The translations under genes were made by a program, and so were the position numbers. From Symsagittifera roscoffensis (lineage: Eukaryota; Xenacoelomorpha; Acoela; Convolutidae): a stretch of 64,000 bases of DNA. Under the pieces are notes generated by a model that saw only the letters and a program-made list of their open reading frames with translations, searched no databases and was not told where the DNA came from. Each line of letters begins with the position of its first letter. Position 1 is the first letter of the stretch. The stretch lies in assembly GCF_963678635.1 (NCBI RefSeq), contig NC_087071.1:25555821-25619820 (forward strand). Direction: 5' to 3'. Shown here in pieces: positions 37,240-48,500 of this stretch.

Positions 37240-37980
37240 CACAAGAACAAAACGTTGATTTTTTTCAGTCCTCGACCTCAGGAAATTTGAACTAAACTAT
37301 CATATCTCGAGAAATGCTTAAGTCCGCGCCTAATTGGAGCAGATATCAGCATTAGAGGAAAATGAGCTGCAATTTCATGTAAGCGCCCTGATTTTATCAA
37401 TGATTAAAATCTAATTAGCAAATGATACACTCAGATTATTATTATGACCTGAAAGCTCAAAGGAGTTTGGTAACACCATCAATATGACACAAAAATCACT
37501 AAAAACAATCAGTCGCTGAAAAAGTATGAATCATAATAATTGTGGTTGCTGCTATGAAAGGCTATGCATCCGGCTTAAGCAAAGTCCAGTTCCACCAGTC
37601 CAGCTCGACCTATCAATATCGAACCAATGGCATATTAATAGTAGTCCGAATTATCTGTAGTTTGAGCGACCTCAAAAAATTTAAATTCCAATTTGATTGA
37701 CCTCGAGAAACTCGTAAATCTGCGCCTAAGTGGAACAAATTTCAGAATTCGAGGAAAAAAGGGCGAAATATAACTACGAAGTTATGTACTTGATCATTTT
37801 TATGACACAAAGGCAAAAAATACTTTGTCACCACCTACAATACGACACATGAACACTTAAATTGATCAGTCGCTAAAAGTGTTAAAATAACTATTGTGGT
37901 TGCTGTGGTTCGTCGAGGATCTATGCAAAGCTATCCAGCCTGTCTAAGCACAGCTCAATTCTCTCATTTCCTCACATTTT
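37240..37980. repeat. Tandem duplication, period about 395 bp
   Basis: CGACCTCAGGAAATTTGAA at 37273 recurs as CGACCTCAAAAAATTTAAA at 37668; TCTCGAGAAAT (37305) as CCTCGAGAAAC (37701); TTGTGGTTGCTG and CAGTCGCT recur at matching offsets. An old two-copy direct duplication. Confidence 0.75.
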
Positions 37981-39376
37981 AGACTGAGTAATTTTTGTTG
38001 AGCGAAGCTCTGTTTTGCAATTCATGGACGTTTTTTGGCATCTAGAAAATTCCACGTGGTAGCACTATCCAAGCCAAAATTGGTCAAGCTGTGGTAAACT
38101 TGCTGTGAGAAGCTAGAGATCAATTGAGACCTCGTCCTCACACAATATCATTGCCATGGTAGCGGATCGATTACGCAACCTGATAATAACAAAGTGAACG
38201 CCTTGACACTATAATAAGTCCCCCTAAACTAACTGTGAAAAAACATTCGACACAATTTATCGTGGTTTTGTATCAAATGAAATTCGTTCGAGACGTGTAA
38301 TCTCTAATACAATCACTAATATCTAACAAGCGTTCGAAAAAAGCATTCAGAAAAAAATGAAAAATTGAAGTCGAATAAGCAATTAATTGCGCAAAGCAAT
38401 CATTTTTTCTCTTGATGATTAGATTTAACTCCAGCAAAATATAAGAACATAAAAAAGAGCAAAATAAAAACTTGAAAAATTAATTTGGAATTTTCAGCCT
38501 TTATCAGCAAAAATAAAGAGTGTACCAAAAACAAAGTGTCGGGGCTGAATTATCTCGGTAACTACTCGCACCCACACGTAGCAAAGAAATTTTGCACCCA
38601 CAAGTAGCAACCCAAACACACTATGTGTAGTAACAGATAAAATTGCGTTACGCATGCAAAAATCTGCCACGTTTTTTCAATCTACAGAAAGATTTCACAA
38701 AGAAGCCATTTCACTCTTTTTTTTCAGAGAAATTCAGAAATCAAGTTATGTTAATTGTTTCAATCATAGGCAAATTTTTAGACATTTTTGAGAGCTTGAT
38801 TTACGCTCAAATTGCGCGCTACTCAACCTGTGAAACCTATTCTATCTCATTTCGTTGCTGCAAAAAAAAATTCGGCATTCGTCTTTCAAATTTCAAGGCC
38901 GCGGTTTTCTACAATATCATTTTTCAGATCGCCTAATGACTCCAAATGAACTTCTTTGTGGACTCTAGGTTCCCATGAGCCTCGGAAAATTTACGACAGG
39001 CAAACGTAAAACTGCATTTCTTAAGACAAAAACGTGAACAACTCAACGCAAACAATTTGGTTTTTGAAGAGTGAAAAATTGCAGACATTATTCAACATTT
39101 TTGTTTTTGCAAACTCTGTATTTCAGGTTGCTAAACATTTGTTCAAACTATCATGAAATTTGGTTCAATCTTTAAAACAAAATTTCAGATAGGATCTAGT
39201 TTTTAGGACAATCTACAGTCACGGGAAATAGAAGTTGCAATTTTTCAATTTCAGCGAAAAAATGAACTTTAATTAGCCAGCATTTCGCAACTAGTTTTAG
39301 AGGTGTTCTTGCTGTTGAATAAAACTTCACAAACAATACAAGGAAATTCAATTTTTGGGCTCAAATTAGTTCTTTG

Positions 39377-39767
39377 GGAAGCTGATGAGCTTGCCTTACT
39401 CATTATGTTACCTAGAAGAGACAAATTAAAGAACTAACAGAGTTACTTGGTCTGGCTTCAGAAAACGGCTAATACTTTATGAATCACTTTTCGCTGATGA
39501 TCGATTTGGCTCAACAAAAACCATTCCAGCAAAAAATTTTTTTAAAATTGCCGCTCTAGTTTGAGCACAAGAGTTTCATTAGCAGTTGTGTTGTGTGTAA
39601 ATTTTGTTCAATTTTTTAGTATAAGCTCCTAAGAACTTTTAGTGTATGTGTCGTGAAAACAGATACGACCGTTTCTCGGCACCAGACCAAGTAACTCTGT
39701 TACTTCTGTATTTTTTTGTCATTTTAAGTATCATAACGAGTAAATCAAACCCATCAGCTTCTCATTA
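39377..39767. mobile_element. Inverted-repeat element of about 390 bp
   Basis: TAACAGAGTTACTTGGTCTG at 39435 is exactly mirrored at about 39683-39702, and the mirror continues outward less perfectly (GAAGCTGATG at 39377 against CATCAGCTTC near 39758). A MITE-like structure; ends and target site are not clear. Confidence 0.6.
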
Positions 39768-40529
39768 AATTCCCCCTTTTACACAGGAAGATTACCTCTA
39801 AATGATATGCTGCTCATCTTACGCCTTCAAAACAGAATTTGCAGGGAAAAGAAAAAAAACGTGAAGAAAAGGTTCTTTCATTTTTTTGCTGAAATCAAAA
39901 CGTTGCAAATTCTTTGTCTTGTGACTATTTATGACTAAACTCAAGAAAAGAAAGATAATGATCAAAATTTGATGTCTCTTAAACATAACTATGACAAAAA
40001 TTTGATGAAATTTAAACTTTCAGGGTATTTTTTTTTTCGAAACAGTTTCATTTATTGTTCGCCTAGTCGTATGATGGAACAAATAAATGATCACCGAAAA
40101 GATGATTTTATTTTGAACTTCTCACAGTTAAAAAAAATTTACACCACATCAACTAATTTCCGAATGACTTCCAAAAAATAATAAATTGCAGACCACAAAA
40201 ACGATATAAAGCATGCAGATTCTCTTAAATTAATAATGAAGTTTTAAAATTAACTTGATTTCTGGCCATATTGTGCATCTTGTGAATTGTAAGCGGATTC
40301 CGCAACAAGCCAAAATCAAATTTTTGCCGAACCCAATACATTACTAAGTTTTTGCTGTTTTGGATTTTACAAACAGATAGCTAAAAAACTGTACCGCTCA
40401 AAATTGCTCCAAAAGAGGCGAATGTGCCAAATCCGCAACAGTGTTTGCGGAATCCGCATTTTCTTGCGGTTTCCAGTAACATAGGTAGTAGCGTTTTTAA
40501 TTATAATCTTTTTTGCCAGATGATCAGCA

Positions 40530-40675
40530 GCAATTTCAATTTCTGTCAAACACTCAATTTCGATCTAATTTTCTGTCAAACATCCAACTTTGATATCAAT
40601 TCCTGTCAAACACTCAACTTCGATCTCAGTTTTTGTCAACTTACACCCAAATTCGATCTCAATTATTGCCAAACT
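40530..40675 (+). repeat. Tandem repeat of about 33 bp
   Basis: About four copies of TGTCAAACACTCAACTTCGA plus ATCTCAATTTC-like sequence. The translated copies (CQTLNFDL) lie in a short frame that is not supported as a gene. Confidence 0.75.
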
Positions 40676-41169
40676 GAACAAATTGAGCTAAGCTAATTCG
40701 CAGTTTATTTCAATTCTTTTCAAGGAAAAAAAATTGTTTGAAATTAGCCTCTTTTCAAATTGCGAAACCAGAACAGACCAGAACTTGGTTTGATAATGCA
40801 ACATTTTCAAGAACATATTAGTGTTTATGAAATTAACATTTGATTCAGCTGTAGTTGTTCAAATTTTGATAAATTTTATCCGCAAGAAAAATGACTGTAT
40901 CAGCAATAATTTATCTGAATTCATTCTGAGATGTTATCACATCTACACATCCATTGTTTCGTACTCCCTAAACAGTACTGACGGACCGGCATAAATTCCA
41001 GACAAAAAAACTGGATACAGCATACTCAATTCATATCCAAAAACTCCCAAAAACTGAAGATACCCAGTTTCATCATCCCGTACACCGAACGACTCAAATC
41101 ATCCCAAAAAGTAAAAATGCTTAGTTTATGCTCGCATACTGCAATGTTAGAGATTGTTTTGTATTTTAG

Positions 41170-41269
41170 CCGGCAACGAAGAGAAGATTGGTGACTAAAG
41201 AAGAGGTGGACAATCTTTTCCAACACCACCGTGGCCCATGCGGCCTATCATTGCCAGTGTTACAAACAG
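41170..41269 (+). other. Possible exon in a GC-richer island
   Basis: A 100-nt open segment between TGTATTTTAG and GTTGTTCTG encodes a mixed-composition peptide (beginning PATKRRLVTKEEVDNLF). The surrounding 41164-41440 is clearly richer in G+C than its neighbourhood, and open frames exist on both strands. No homology recognised; could also be a promoter island or foreign fragment. Confidence 0.25.
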
Positions 41270-42129
41270 GTTGTTCTGTCGGATGACTCGGCGACTGGAG
41301 ACATTTAAGAGTAAACGAGCGGCTTCGGCTGTACTAGAGGGCGAGGAGGGCCCATGAGATGGCCGGCTCAAGGCCGAGGCTGAGGAACCGCCTCCGCCGC
41401 CTCGCTTCCAACTGTTGGCCGCTCAACTTGAAGGTTCCAACTCAGAATCTAAAACTATTGAACTAAATTGTTTTATGCCTAGATTTAGGCCTGCTTATTT
41501 CAGTCAGAAGTCGGACAGAAACAAAAATTTAGTGACAGATGAAACATTCAGCCAGTGAACAATCCAAACAACTAAATTACCACAAAAAATCATCAAGGTC
41601 TTTCTCGAATCTACCTAATTTCGATGAACAAGTTTGTATAATCGGGAACTTTTCTTTTGAGCCTAAATCCAAAAAAGAGTGCCTTCAAAATAATACCGAC
41701 AAGATAATGCTGACAATACTACAACACCGATCAAGTCACTGCCTGCAATACTACACAATATCATCAAAGTCTTTCTCGAATCTGTCTAATTTTGGTTTGA
41801 TCAACAAATTCAATAATGAACTTTTTATTTTAGCCTAAGTCCAGTGAGCATCTCTAGAGTGAACACCTTCAAATAATGCCTTTAATAATGCCTTACATTC
41901 AAAAATGCTTCACATAGAGAATTTTCAGCGCCTTTAAAAATCGTCGTCACTTTCAAAATGCCTTCAAAACTCATGATCTTCAAATTGATTCAACATTGTA
42001 ATTATCAAGGCGATTAACTTTTTCAGCTTTTATCTGTTCTATTTTTTTTACTGCCGCTCTTTTGTATCTTTCAGTGATTAAAATTGTTTCTTGTCATTTC
42101 TGGTCATTATGGTCATTTAGAAATAGCAT

Positions 42130-42195
42130 TGGTAGTTTTTTGGTAGTTTTTTTGGTAGTTTTTTTGGTAGTTTTTTGGTAGTTTTTTTTGTACTA
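42130..42195. repeat. GGTAGTTTTTT short tandem repeat
   Basis: Five copies of GGTAG followed by 6-8 T. Confidence 0.9.
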
Positions 42196-42559
42196 CCAAT
42201 TAAAAAAGTGTAAATAAAAATCTCAAACTTATTGTTTCCGAATTGAGTAAAAGTTCATCCACTGCTTTAACTGTTACTGATAATCTTTTTTATCATCAAA
42301 TCCACGCGTGTAGTTAATTATGCGCCCAAATGTCTAATTCATTTGATGTTTCTAACTAATTATAAGATATTTTTTCTCAGACAAAACAAGCTGCCAATGA
42401 CCCAGGTCCTCCCATCTTGAAATCTTGATCGATCAACTTGTGCTGGTTTTCTCTTTTCTCAAAAATTATGGAAATTAGTATCTTCATTTTTATTTCCTCA
42501 CTTTATCTATTCATTTTCACCTAATTTTTTGTTCGGAAGTTGATTCTCAAATTACCGGT

Positions 42560-43860
42560 CCAATATCAGAATTTTCGGATGTTTCATTTAATTGCTTCAA
42601 TGATAAGAACCCCAAATATACAATTTATTTTCTTTTGCACTGTTATTCAGATCACATGATAGGCCTCAATGAGCCTGAGCACTCCGAATAATAAAAACGC
42701 TATAACTTTAAAATTTATAGTCATAAACAAATTTGCTGCTTTTTAAGTGCTTTGCCGATTTATGTTCAGATAGAATATCACTGGAACCAGAGAACGGGAT
42801 AATATTGCATGTTTCAATTGTAGACGACGAGACGAATTGCCTACCTGTCATTCTGAATACTGCAGGTCACTGCCCAGGTTCAGTTATGATCTCAGTTGTT
42901 TTCACGGCAACTTAGCCAAGATGGCAATTTAGTCATATGAAGCGAAGAGTTCTCCTTCTGGATAATTTACAAGAACCTGTTGTTCACAACTTTGATAAAA
43001 TTTATATTGATACAACCTTTTGCAAATCAGATGCTAGTTTTATACCTTCTAGGGAGAGCTGTCTCTTAGCCATTTTTCAAGCCGTGTTGTAATAGCTCTC
43101 CTCACTTCAAAATAACGTGGTCCACAGCTATCATTTTTTGACTAAAAAGCTTGCATCCAGATTCAACACTTAAGTTCATGTTTTTTTTATTTCAGTATCA
43201 AGTCAACCAATGTGTTTTGTTGATTCAAAATTAGCTCATATTAGATGAAGAGAGTATCAAAAACCATTACGGTAAGCCGTCGTCTGCGTGCGCGAACTTA
43301 AAATTGCCCGGCAACCGATTCGACAACCCAAAGAGCCTACGTTTATTCCAACGGCAACATTTTTAATTAAAAATGAGTTGATGCTTGAGAGATTGGTTAA
43401 AGTTGGAGAAAATCATTCTGAGAAAACTATTCAAAAAAATTGGTTTCCTTTCACGCCTGTTTTAAATTCAGAACCTAAACACATCAAACGAAGTGAGTAC
43501 GCAAAATTTAAATTCAATAAGAGAGTTAAACGCGAAGTCTATTATCGGAAGATTATCTCAAAAAACAAACCAGAATGCGAAAAACAGCAGTATGTACCGA
43601 AATACCTCCATCCAGTCAAACAACTGAGGCGTGCGGCTGATGGTGAAGATATTGATGCCGGCGAAACAGTAATTAGTAGAAACGAAACAACTGAGAAGAT
43701 AGAAGAGAATGGAATCTCAAAAATTTATCAAATTGCCCAACAATATTTAAAAACAAACATATTTTTTACTGTAACTTTTTTTTCATCGAATTGCTCAACC
43801 ATATTTATATACAATAATTGCATTCTTTCGATTGTTTTTTTTTGCTTTTCGCTTGTTTAA
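42560..43860 (+). pseudogene. DCLRE1C: Decayed intronless copy of Artemis/SNM1-type nuclease
   Basis: Translated pieces match the Artemis metallo-beta-lactamase order: YFLLHCYSDHMIGL (HxHxDH motif, 42626-42667), NTAGHCPGSVM (42856-42888), YIDTTFC then IPSRESC (43003-43064), and NNVVH...HFLTKKL (43111-43150). Spacing in codons fits the family with no introns, except for a deletion of about ten residues after NNVVH. Damage: the second metal-binding His is Tyr, a frameshift separates the first two blocks, the Asp of the GDFR motif is missing, and five or six in-frame stops occur. From 42733 on all pieces share one frame, which runs into a 190-codon open stretch (43288-43860), plausibly the C-terminal region. 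Artemis opens hairpins and trims DNA ends in end joining; this copy cannot encode an active enzyme. Lack of introns suggests a retrocopy; no poly-A tail was seen. Confidence 0.8.
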
Positions 43861-44250
43861 ATGTTCCTTTTCAGATTAAAAAAAAGAGCATAAATCAATC
43901 CAGTCGATCAGTTTTCAAAAATTACAATTGAGCCGTCCTTTCATCCCGAAACAGTCTCATCTTAATTACTGGTGATGGTTTCTGAGCCAACTAATGATTT
44001 CTGAACCAAAATTTGAACCATCTGATCTCAAATACTGATGATAATTTTGGTGCCAAATACTGATGACGATTTCTGAACCACATAATGCCTTCGGCGATTG
44101 TGTTGTCAAGGATCCAAAAAAATTCAAACATATTTAGTTGTCCAATTTTTTAAGATTTAATCGTGGATTTCGCTGTCATCCTGCATTGTTATAGATTTAG
44201 AAAAAAATATTTAATGTTAGTAAACAAGTTCAGTAAAAAACAAAATTGTG

Positions 44251-44410
44251 AAATCCGCTGACATTTGCGGATTCCGCTTACAAAGTTTGCGGCTTCCCTT
44301 TACATTTGCGTATTCCGCGTACATTTTCCGGAATCCATTTACAGTTGCTGAATCCAGAATAACTAGCTGTATTTGCCTGTTGGGGAATTTGCGGAATCCA
44401 ATTACATTTT
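44251..44410. repeat. Diverged 24-bp tandem repeat (TTTGCGGATTCCGC type)
   Basis: About six units of ACATTTGCGGATTCCGCTT-like sequence. Each unit contains the near-palindrome GCGGAATCCGC. Similar words occur singly at 40290-40460. Confidence 0.8.
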
Positions 44411-44604
44411 GGAACATTTTTTAAGTTTTGTATCTGGAATCCAGAACATAGAGACAGAAAAATGTGCGCCTATTCGGTGCACAGTTTGGCCTGGTAATGT
44501 GAGACGCTTACCTTTGCAAACACACGCAGTAAATTCAAAATATAGCTTCGTAAACAACAAAAAACGAACTATTCAAACAATGGTGGACACACCTTTCCTC
44601 AGAT

Positions 44605-44912
44605 ATTCGACCACCTCGCCAACCAAAGGTTCCCTCTTTTGATTTTATTTTATGACATCTAGTTTCAGCCGGACAACTTCTCATTTTTTCTAAAGGCGTC
44701 TTCGGCGCCAATATATACTAATTATAAAAGGCAGTGCGCGTCAAAAAACTCAAAAACTCAGCGGCGCAAAAAACTGTATTTATGGTCTTTATAATTCTGT
44801 GGGAGCGCTAGGAAAATCATTTTGATCGACCCATAAAAATGTTGAAATTTTATTTTGAAAAGTTCAAATTTACCCCCAACCCTCCCTCGAGAAAATCTTA
44901 GATCGGTCGATG
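44605..44912. mobile_element. hAT-type MITE, decayed copy
   Basis: Shares TTTTTCTAAAGGCG, CGGCGCCAATATATACTAAT and CCTCGAGAAAATCTTAGATC with the 5558 copy, in the same orientation, but the terminal repeats have decayed. Confidence 0.7.
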
Positions 44913-45257
44913 CTTTGCACTATTAAAATACAAAACCAAAAAGACATCCGGTAGCTTTCCTTGAAGTACGTAAATTTGCACAAAAAATACTACGTCATAG
45001 TTAAGTCTTTGCTCAATATCTCTAGTGGTGGGGCTAAAACATCACTGGCCTCAACAAGACTCCGTTTAACATTTGCTTATGATACTTGAAAAAAAACAAT
45101 GAATTTCATTTTGAATGAAAATTTCAACGTAGATAATTAATTGAACAAATATAGCTCTTCTTGAAGTTCTTCTGGTGGTAAAAATCGAACTCCAAGCCAC
45201 CTAGGCTAATACATCTATAGCTATACTAAGAAAAGCTCAAGCTGAAAACTGCCTTAA

Positions 45258-45263
45258 TTTATT
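45258..45263 (-). promoter_or_regulatory. Polyadenylation signal AATAAA of the RNF217-like gene
   Basis: TTTATT on the plus strand, about 90 bp downstream of the stop codon at 45351. The distance is right for a short 3' UTR. Other AATAAA words are common in this A+T-rich DNA. Confidence 0.5.
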
Positions 45264-45350
45264 TCATTCGTTTTAATAAAGCATCATAATTAACTAGCAT
45301 AGTAATTTTTTCATCTGTTTCGAGACCATTTTAAGGTTGTTATCATAGTA

Positions 45351-45504
45351 TCACTTTCGATTAGCGATACTTCTGACTTTCTTTCCCGCTTTGATCCCTC
45401 CGATGGCGACTAGAACTGCCGCCCCGCCCACAGCCGCAACAGGGAGGGCAACAGGCGAGACAACAGTAACCACGCCCACCAGAATGCCGCCTCTGATTGT
45501 TCGT
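45351..45504 (-). CDS. RNF217: RNF217-like exon 5: membrane segment and C-terminus
   Basis: The only in-phase acceptor in the open frame is GTCGCTAG (start 45504), giving RTIRGGILVGVV then a Val/Ala/Gly-rich membrane segment and a basic end (KAGKKVRSIANRK). RNF217 has RLVRGS and a hydrophobic tail at this place. The better-looking acceptor CCGCCTACAG (start 45513) is out of phase with both exon 4 donors, so the junction is unsettled; the reading frame is not. Confidence 0.68.
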
Positions 45505-48500
45505 CTAGCGACTGTAGGCGGCACAACACGGCAATAGATTTCAATTTTTAATCGCTCTAACTTCAATCGCATATTATTCATGGTCTTGTGTTTGAAAGTA
45601 TTTGTTAGTTTTTTGCAAACTCGACAAATATTCTATTCATGAAAAGATTTTATAAAACGAAATCGTTGCTGCCATGCCTGGTAATGTTTTCTCAAACATC
45701 CATTAGTGCACAAGTTCATAAAATATGGATTCGTTAAAAGCACTTACCACAAAAAAAACATTAGAAAAAATTCGTCAAAATCTTTGTCTATCTTACCCTT
45801 TAAATTTTTTCACAACAATAATGTCAAACTCCTTACTGGGATATTTTCCAATACTTATTAAATCTATTGCCTTTATGTTTCCTCAGGAAGTTATTGCGAC
45901 ATCCAAAAACCGACAGCCGATTCGAGTGTGAGCCGAGCAGATCAAAGTACTTGCCATAGCGGCGACACCCACACGAGTAGAAGAATTCCGTCTTGCAGTA
46001 CGTGCAAGTCATGTGATCGCATCCGTCTGACTTCTGGTACCACCTTTTCACAGAGCGCATAATGGTCATTACTACGTATCAAATATTCAATTTCCATTTG
46101 GCAGCTTTGGCATAAGTTTAAAAATCAAGAAAAAACCAATTGCAAAATTATCCTGATATCAGACTATTCATTTGAGTTCTAGCAAATTTTGGCATATATG
46201 GCAATCAGAAGCTGATTTCAAACATTGAACCAGTAGAAAAATTTTGGTTGTTAATCAAAGTTCACGGAATAACTCTTTTGGAATGAGTTAAGCTTTGCGG
46301 TAATTCTATAACTTAGTGATCGAAATCAGAAACATTATCCGCTCTATGCACCTTTTGCAGCCAGGGCATTTGGTTGCCATTCGACCAGCTTTTTTACCCT
46401 TTGCCTTTGCCCATATAAGCATGCTTTTCTCGCCTTTAACATACTGTTTGCATGAAACACCCTTGTGCCAAGGCGATTTGCATCTAGCGCATGTTTCCAA
46501 CTCGCAAAAATGACATAATTTTCGGTTTCGCAAGCTTTCGTTTACGCTATCAGGCTTTGTGACTGATTTTACAGCGTCCAGAAATGTTCCACAGTTGGGA
46601 CACAGATATTGACCAGGTTTCAAAGAGGCCTCGTGTAACTTTTTGTAGAACAGTTTCAACTCGTCTTTGAAAGTCGAATATTTCAACCGCAGAATTATTT
46701 CTGTCGTTGTCATGAATTTTTCGCAATTCGGACACTCAAAATTGCGCTTATCCGAGCTTGAATTGACTCTCGTTGCTACATAATTTGAAATGCACTCGTT
46801 GCAAATGCTGTGTTTACAACAACTTCGCAGAGTTAAGGCTTTAAACTTGAGACATATCTCACATTCTTGGCCGACCCAAGATTCCAACTGGAAGTCTTCG
46901 TTGACAGATATTTCCTCTCTAGCTTTCACTATATGTTTGAATCGCATTTGCTGCAAATCATCCGCTGAATCGGAATCGTCCGAATTGAATGAATCTTCGA
47001 AATCTTGTCTTCGATGTGCTTCTGATTGTTGCCGAATCAAAAGCCTTCTGAGCGTTCTCGTGTCCGTTTGCATCATTACGTAATATGTGCTATCGGTGTA
47101 ACTTTCAACATTCGAAATGACAGAAGGATGTTCCTTCGAAAGCTCTCGAAGATAAAAATTCTAGAACAAAAATCATGTTTTACAAACGTCCGAAGTTTTA
47201 TAAGAAAAAATTACGACCAGAAAAGATTGGTCGATAAATTGTAAAAGCTTTCGATAAATTGTAAACCCGTATTTCTATGGGTCGGCAAACTTTGGCGGTA
47301 GTTCAGCAGAATTTCAAGCATAAGAGCCATAGTTGAGTTGAATCGTTTCGGATGCTTTCAAAAAACTTGTTTTGGTCTGTTATTTTTAGTTATAGCCAAC
47401 AGCGAGTAGGAAAGTAATTAACGAACACATAAAACATAAAAAGCCGAAAAAGTTCAATTTTCTAATAAAGAAATCTTTCAACTTCCGAAAAAAAAAGAAA
47501 ATTAGAGAAAGCTAGGTCATAAATTTATTTTTTACTTCCGTTGGAAATTTTGAACATTCAAAACAAAGAAAAAACTAAAATAAAACGCGCTTCAGTTAGC
47601 AAAGTCAGCTAAATTTTAAATTAAATAATGTATTACAACAAAAATTGATGCAAAGAGATAAAAACAGATTTTCGCACATCTGCTCTGCAACATGAAGATA
47701 GCTTGCATTTTGTGAAAAAACATCACAAAGTCCGTAATGATTTTCTAAAAGTTAAAAATTTACAACTCAAAGCGTATTTTTCCCATTTTATACAATTTTC
47801 AGATACTTGTACTGTACTCCCACCACAAAAGAAAAAAAAAGAAAAAAATCAAAAACTTCAAGTTTTTCTAGGAGGGTCGGAAAAGTTGATTTCAAGCATT
47901 ATACAGAAGCAAAGCAAATCTTTGCACCTTTCGCGAAACAAATCATAAATAGCATAATAAACTAACCGACACAACTAGGGATGAAAGCTCATAAAATCCG
48001 ACGTTTTTGAAAGTGAAAACATCGAAAACAATGATTTACCTACGTTTTTTTTTACCATTGTCTTGATTGCATTGTCTCAAAATTTTTCCCACCAACAAAA
48101 ATACAAAGCGGCAACAAAGCCGACATTTCTCGAGCTGACAAACGTTGCGCCGAATGAGTGTTTTAATTAAAAAAACTTTGTCGTAAGCGTTTTAAAGTTG
48201 TTTTAATTGAAACAACTTTGGTACACTTACAACAAAAATGAAACAGTTTTCGAATAGAACAGGAAATTAAATCCAAATAAGCTCAAAACGTGTCTGTTTG
48301 TTGACTAAAGTACAGATGGATATGATCAGCAATTTCGGTCATCCTGTGAACAAAGTTGTTCTTGGAGAAAAAGTCAAGTACTCGGTTTCAAAACCCTGCT
48401 TAAGGCAAAGGGAAGGAAAAATTCGATGAACCGATAACAGAGGTTTAGCAATATACCAAACATATGAGTCATACCGGAAAAGAACCTTTTCTAGGGATTC

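Larger units (their letters stand above)
29628..42559. other. Intergenic region between scaffold gene and Artemis relic
   Basis: About 13 kb upstream of the scaffold start codon. It must hold its promoter and any untranslated exons, but none could be identified. Contents are repeats (30824, 31963, 33743, 34200, 37240, 39377, 40530, 42130) and a possible exon at 41170. A weak tRNA-like A/B-box pair lies at 32241-32294 on the minus strand. Confidence 0.6.
43861..45350. other. Convergent intergenic region between Artemis relic and RNF217-like gene
   Basis: Contains a 24-bp tandem array (44251-44410), a short dispersed repeat (about 44425-44500), a decayed hAT-type MITE (44605-44912) and the poly-A signal of the ligase gene at 45258. 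Confidence 0.65.

Noticed and set aside
46306-47076. ATG at 47076 as the start of the RBR ligase
   Set aside because: The frame is open to a strong acceptor at 47160, and two upstream exons match in phase. It remains possible as an alternative start.
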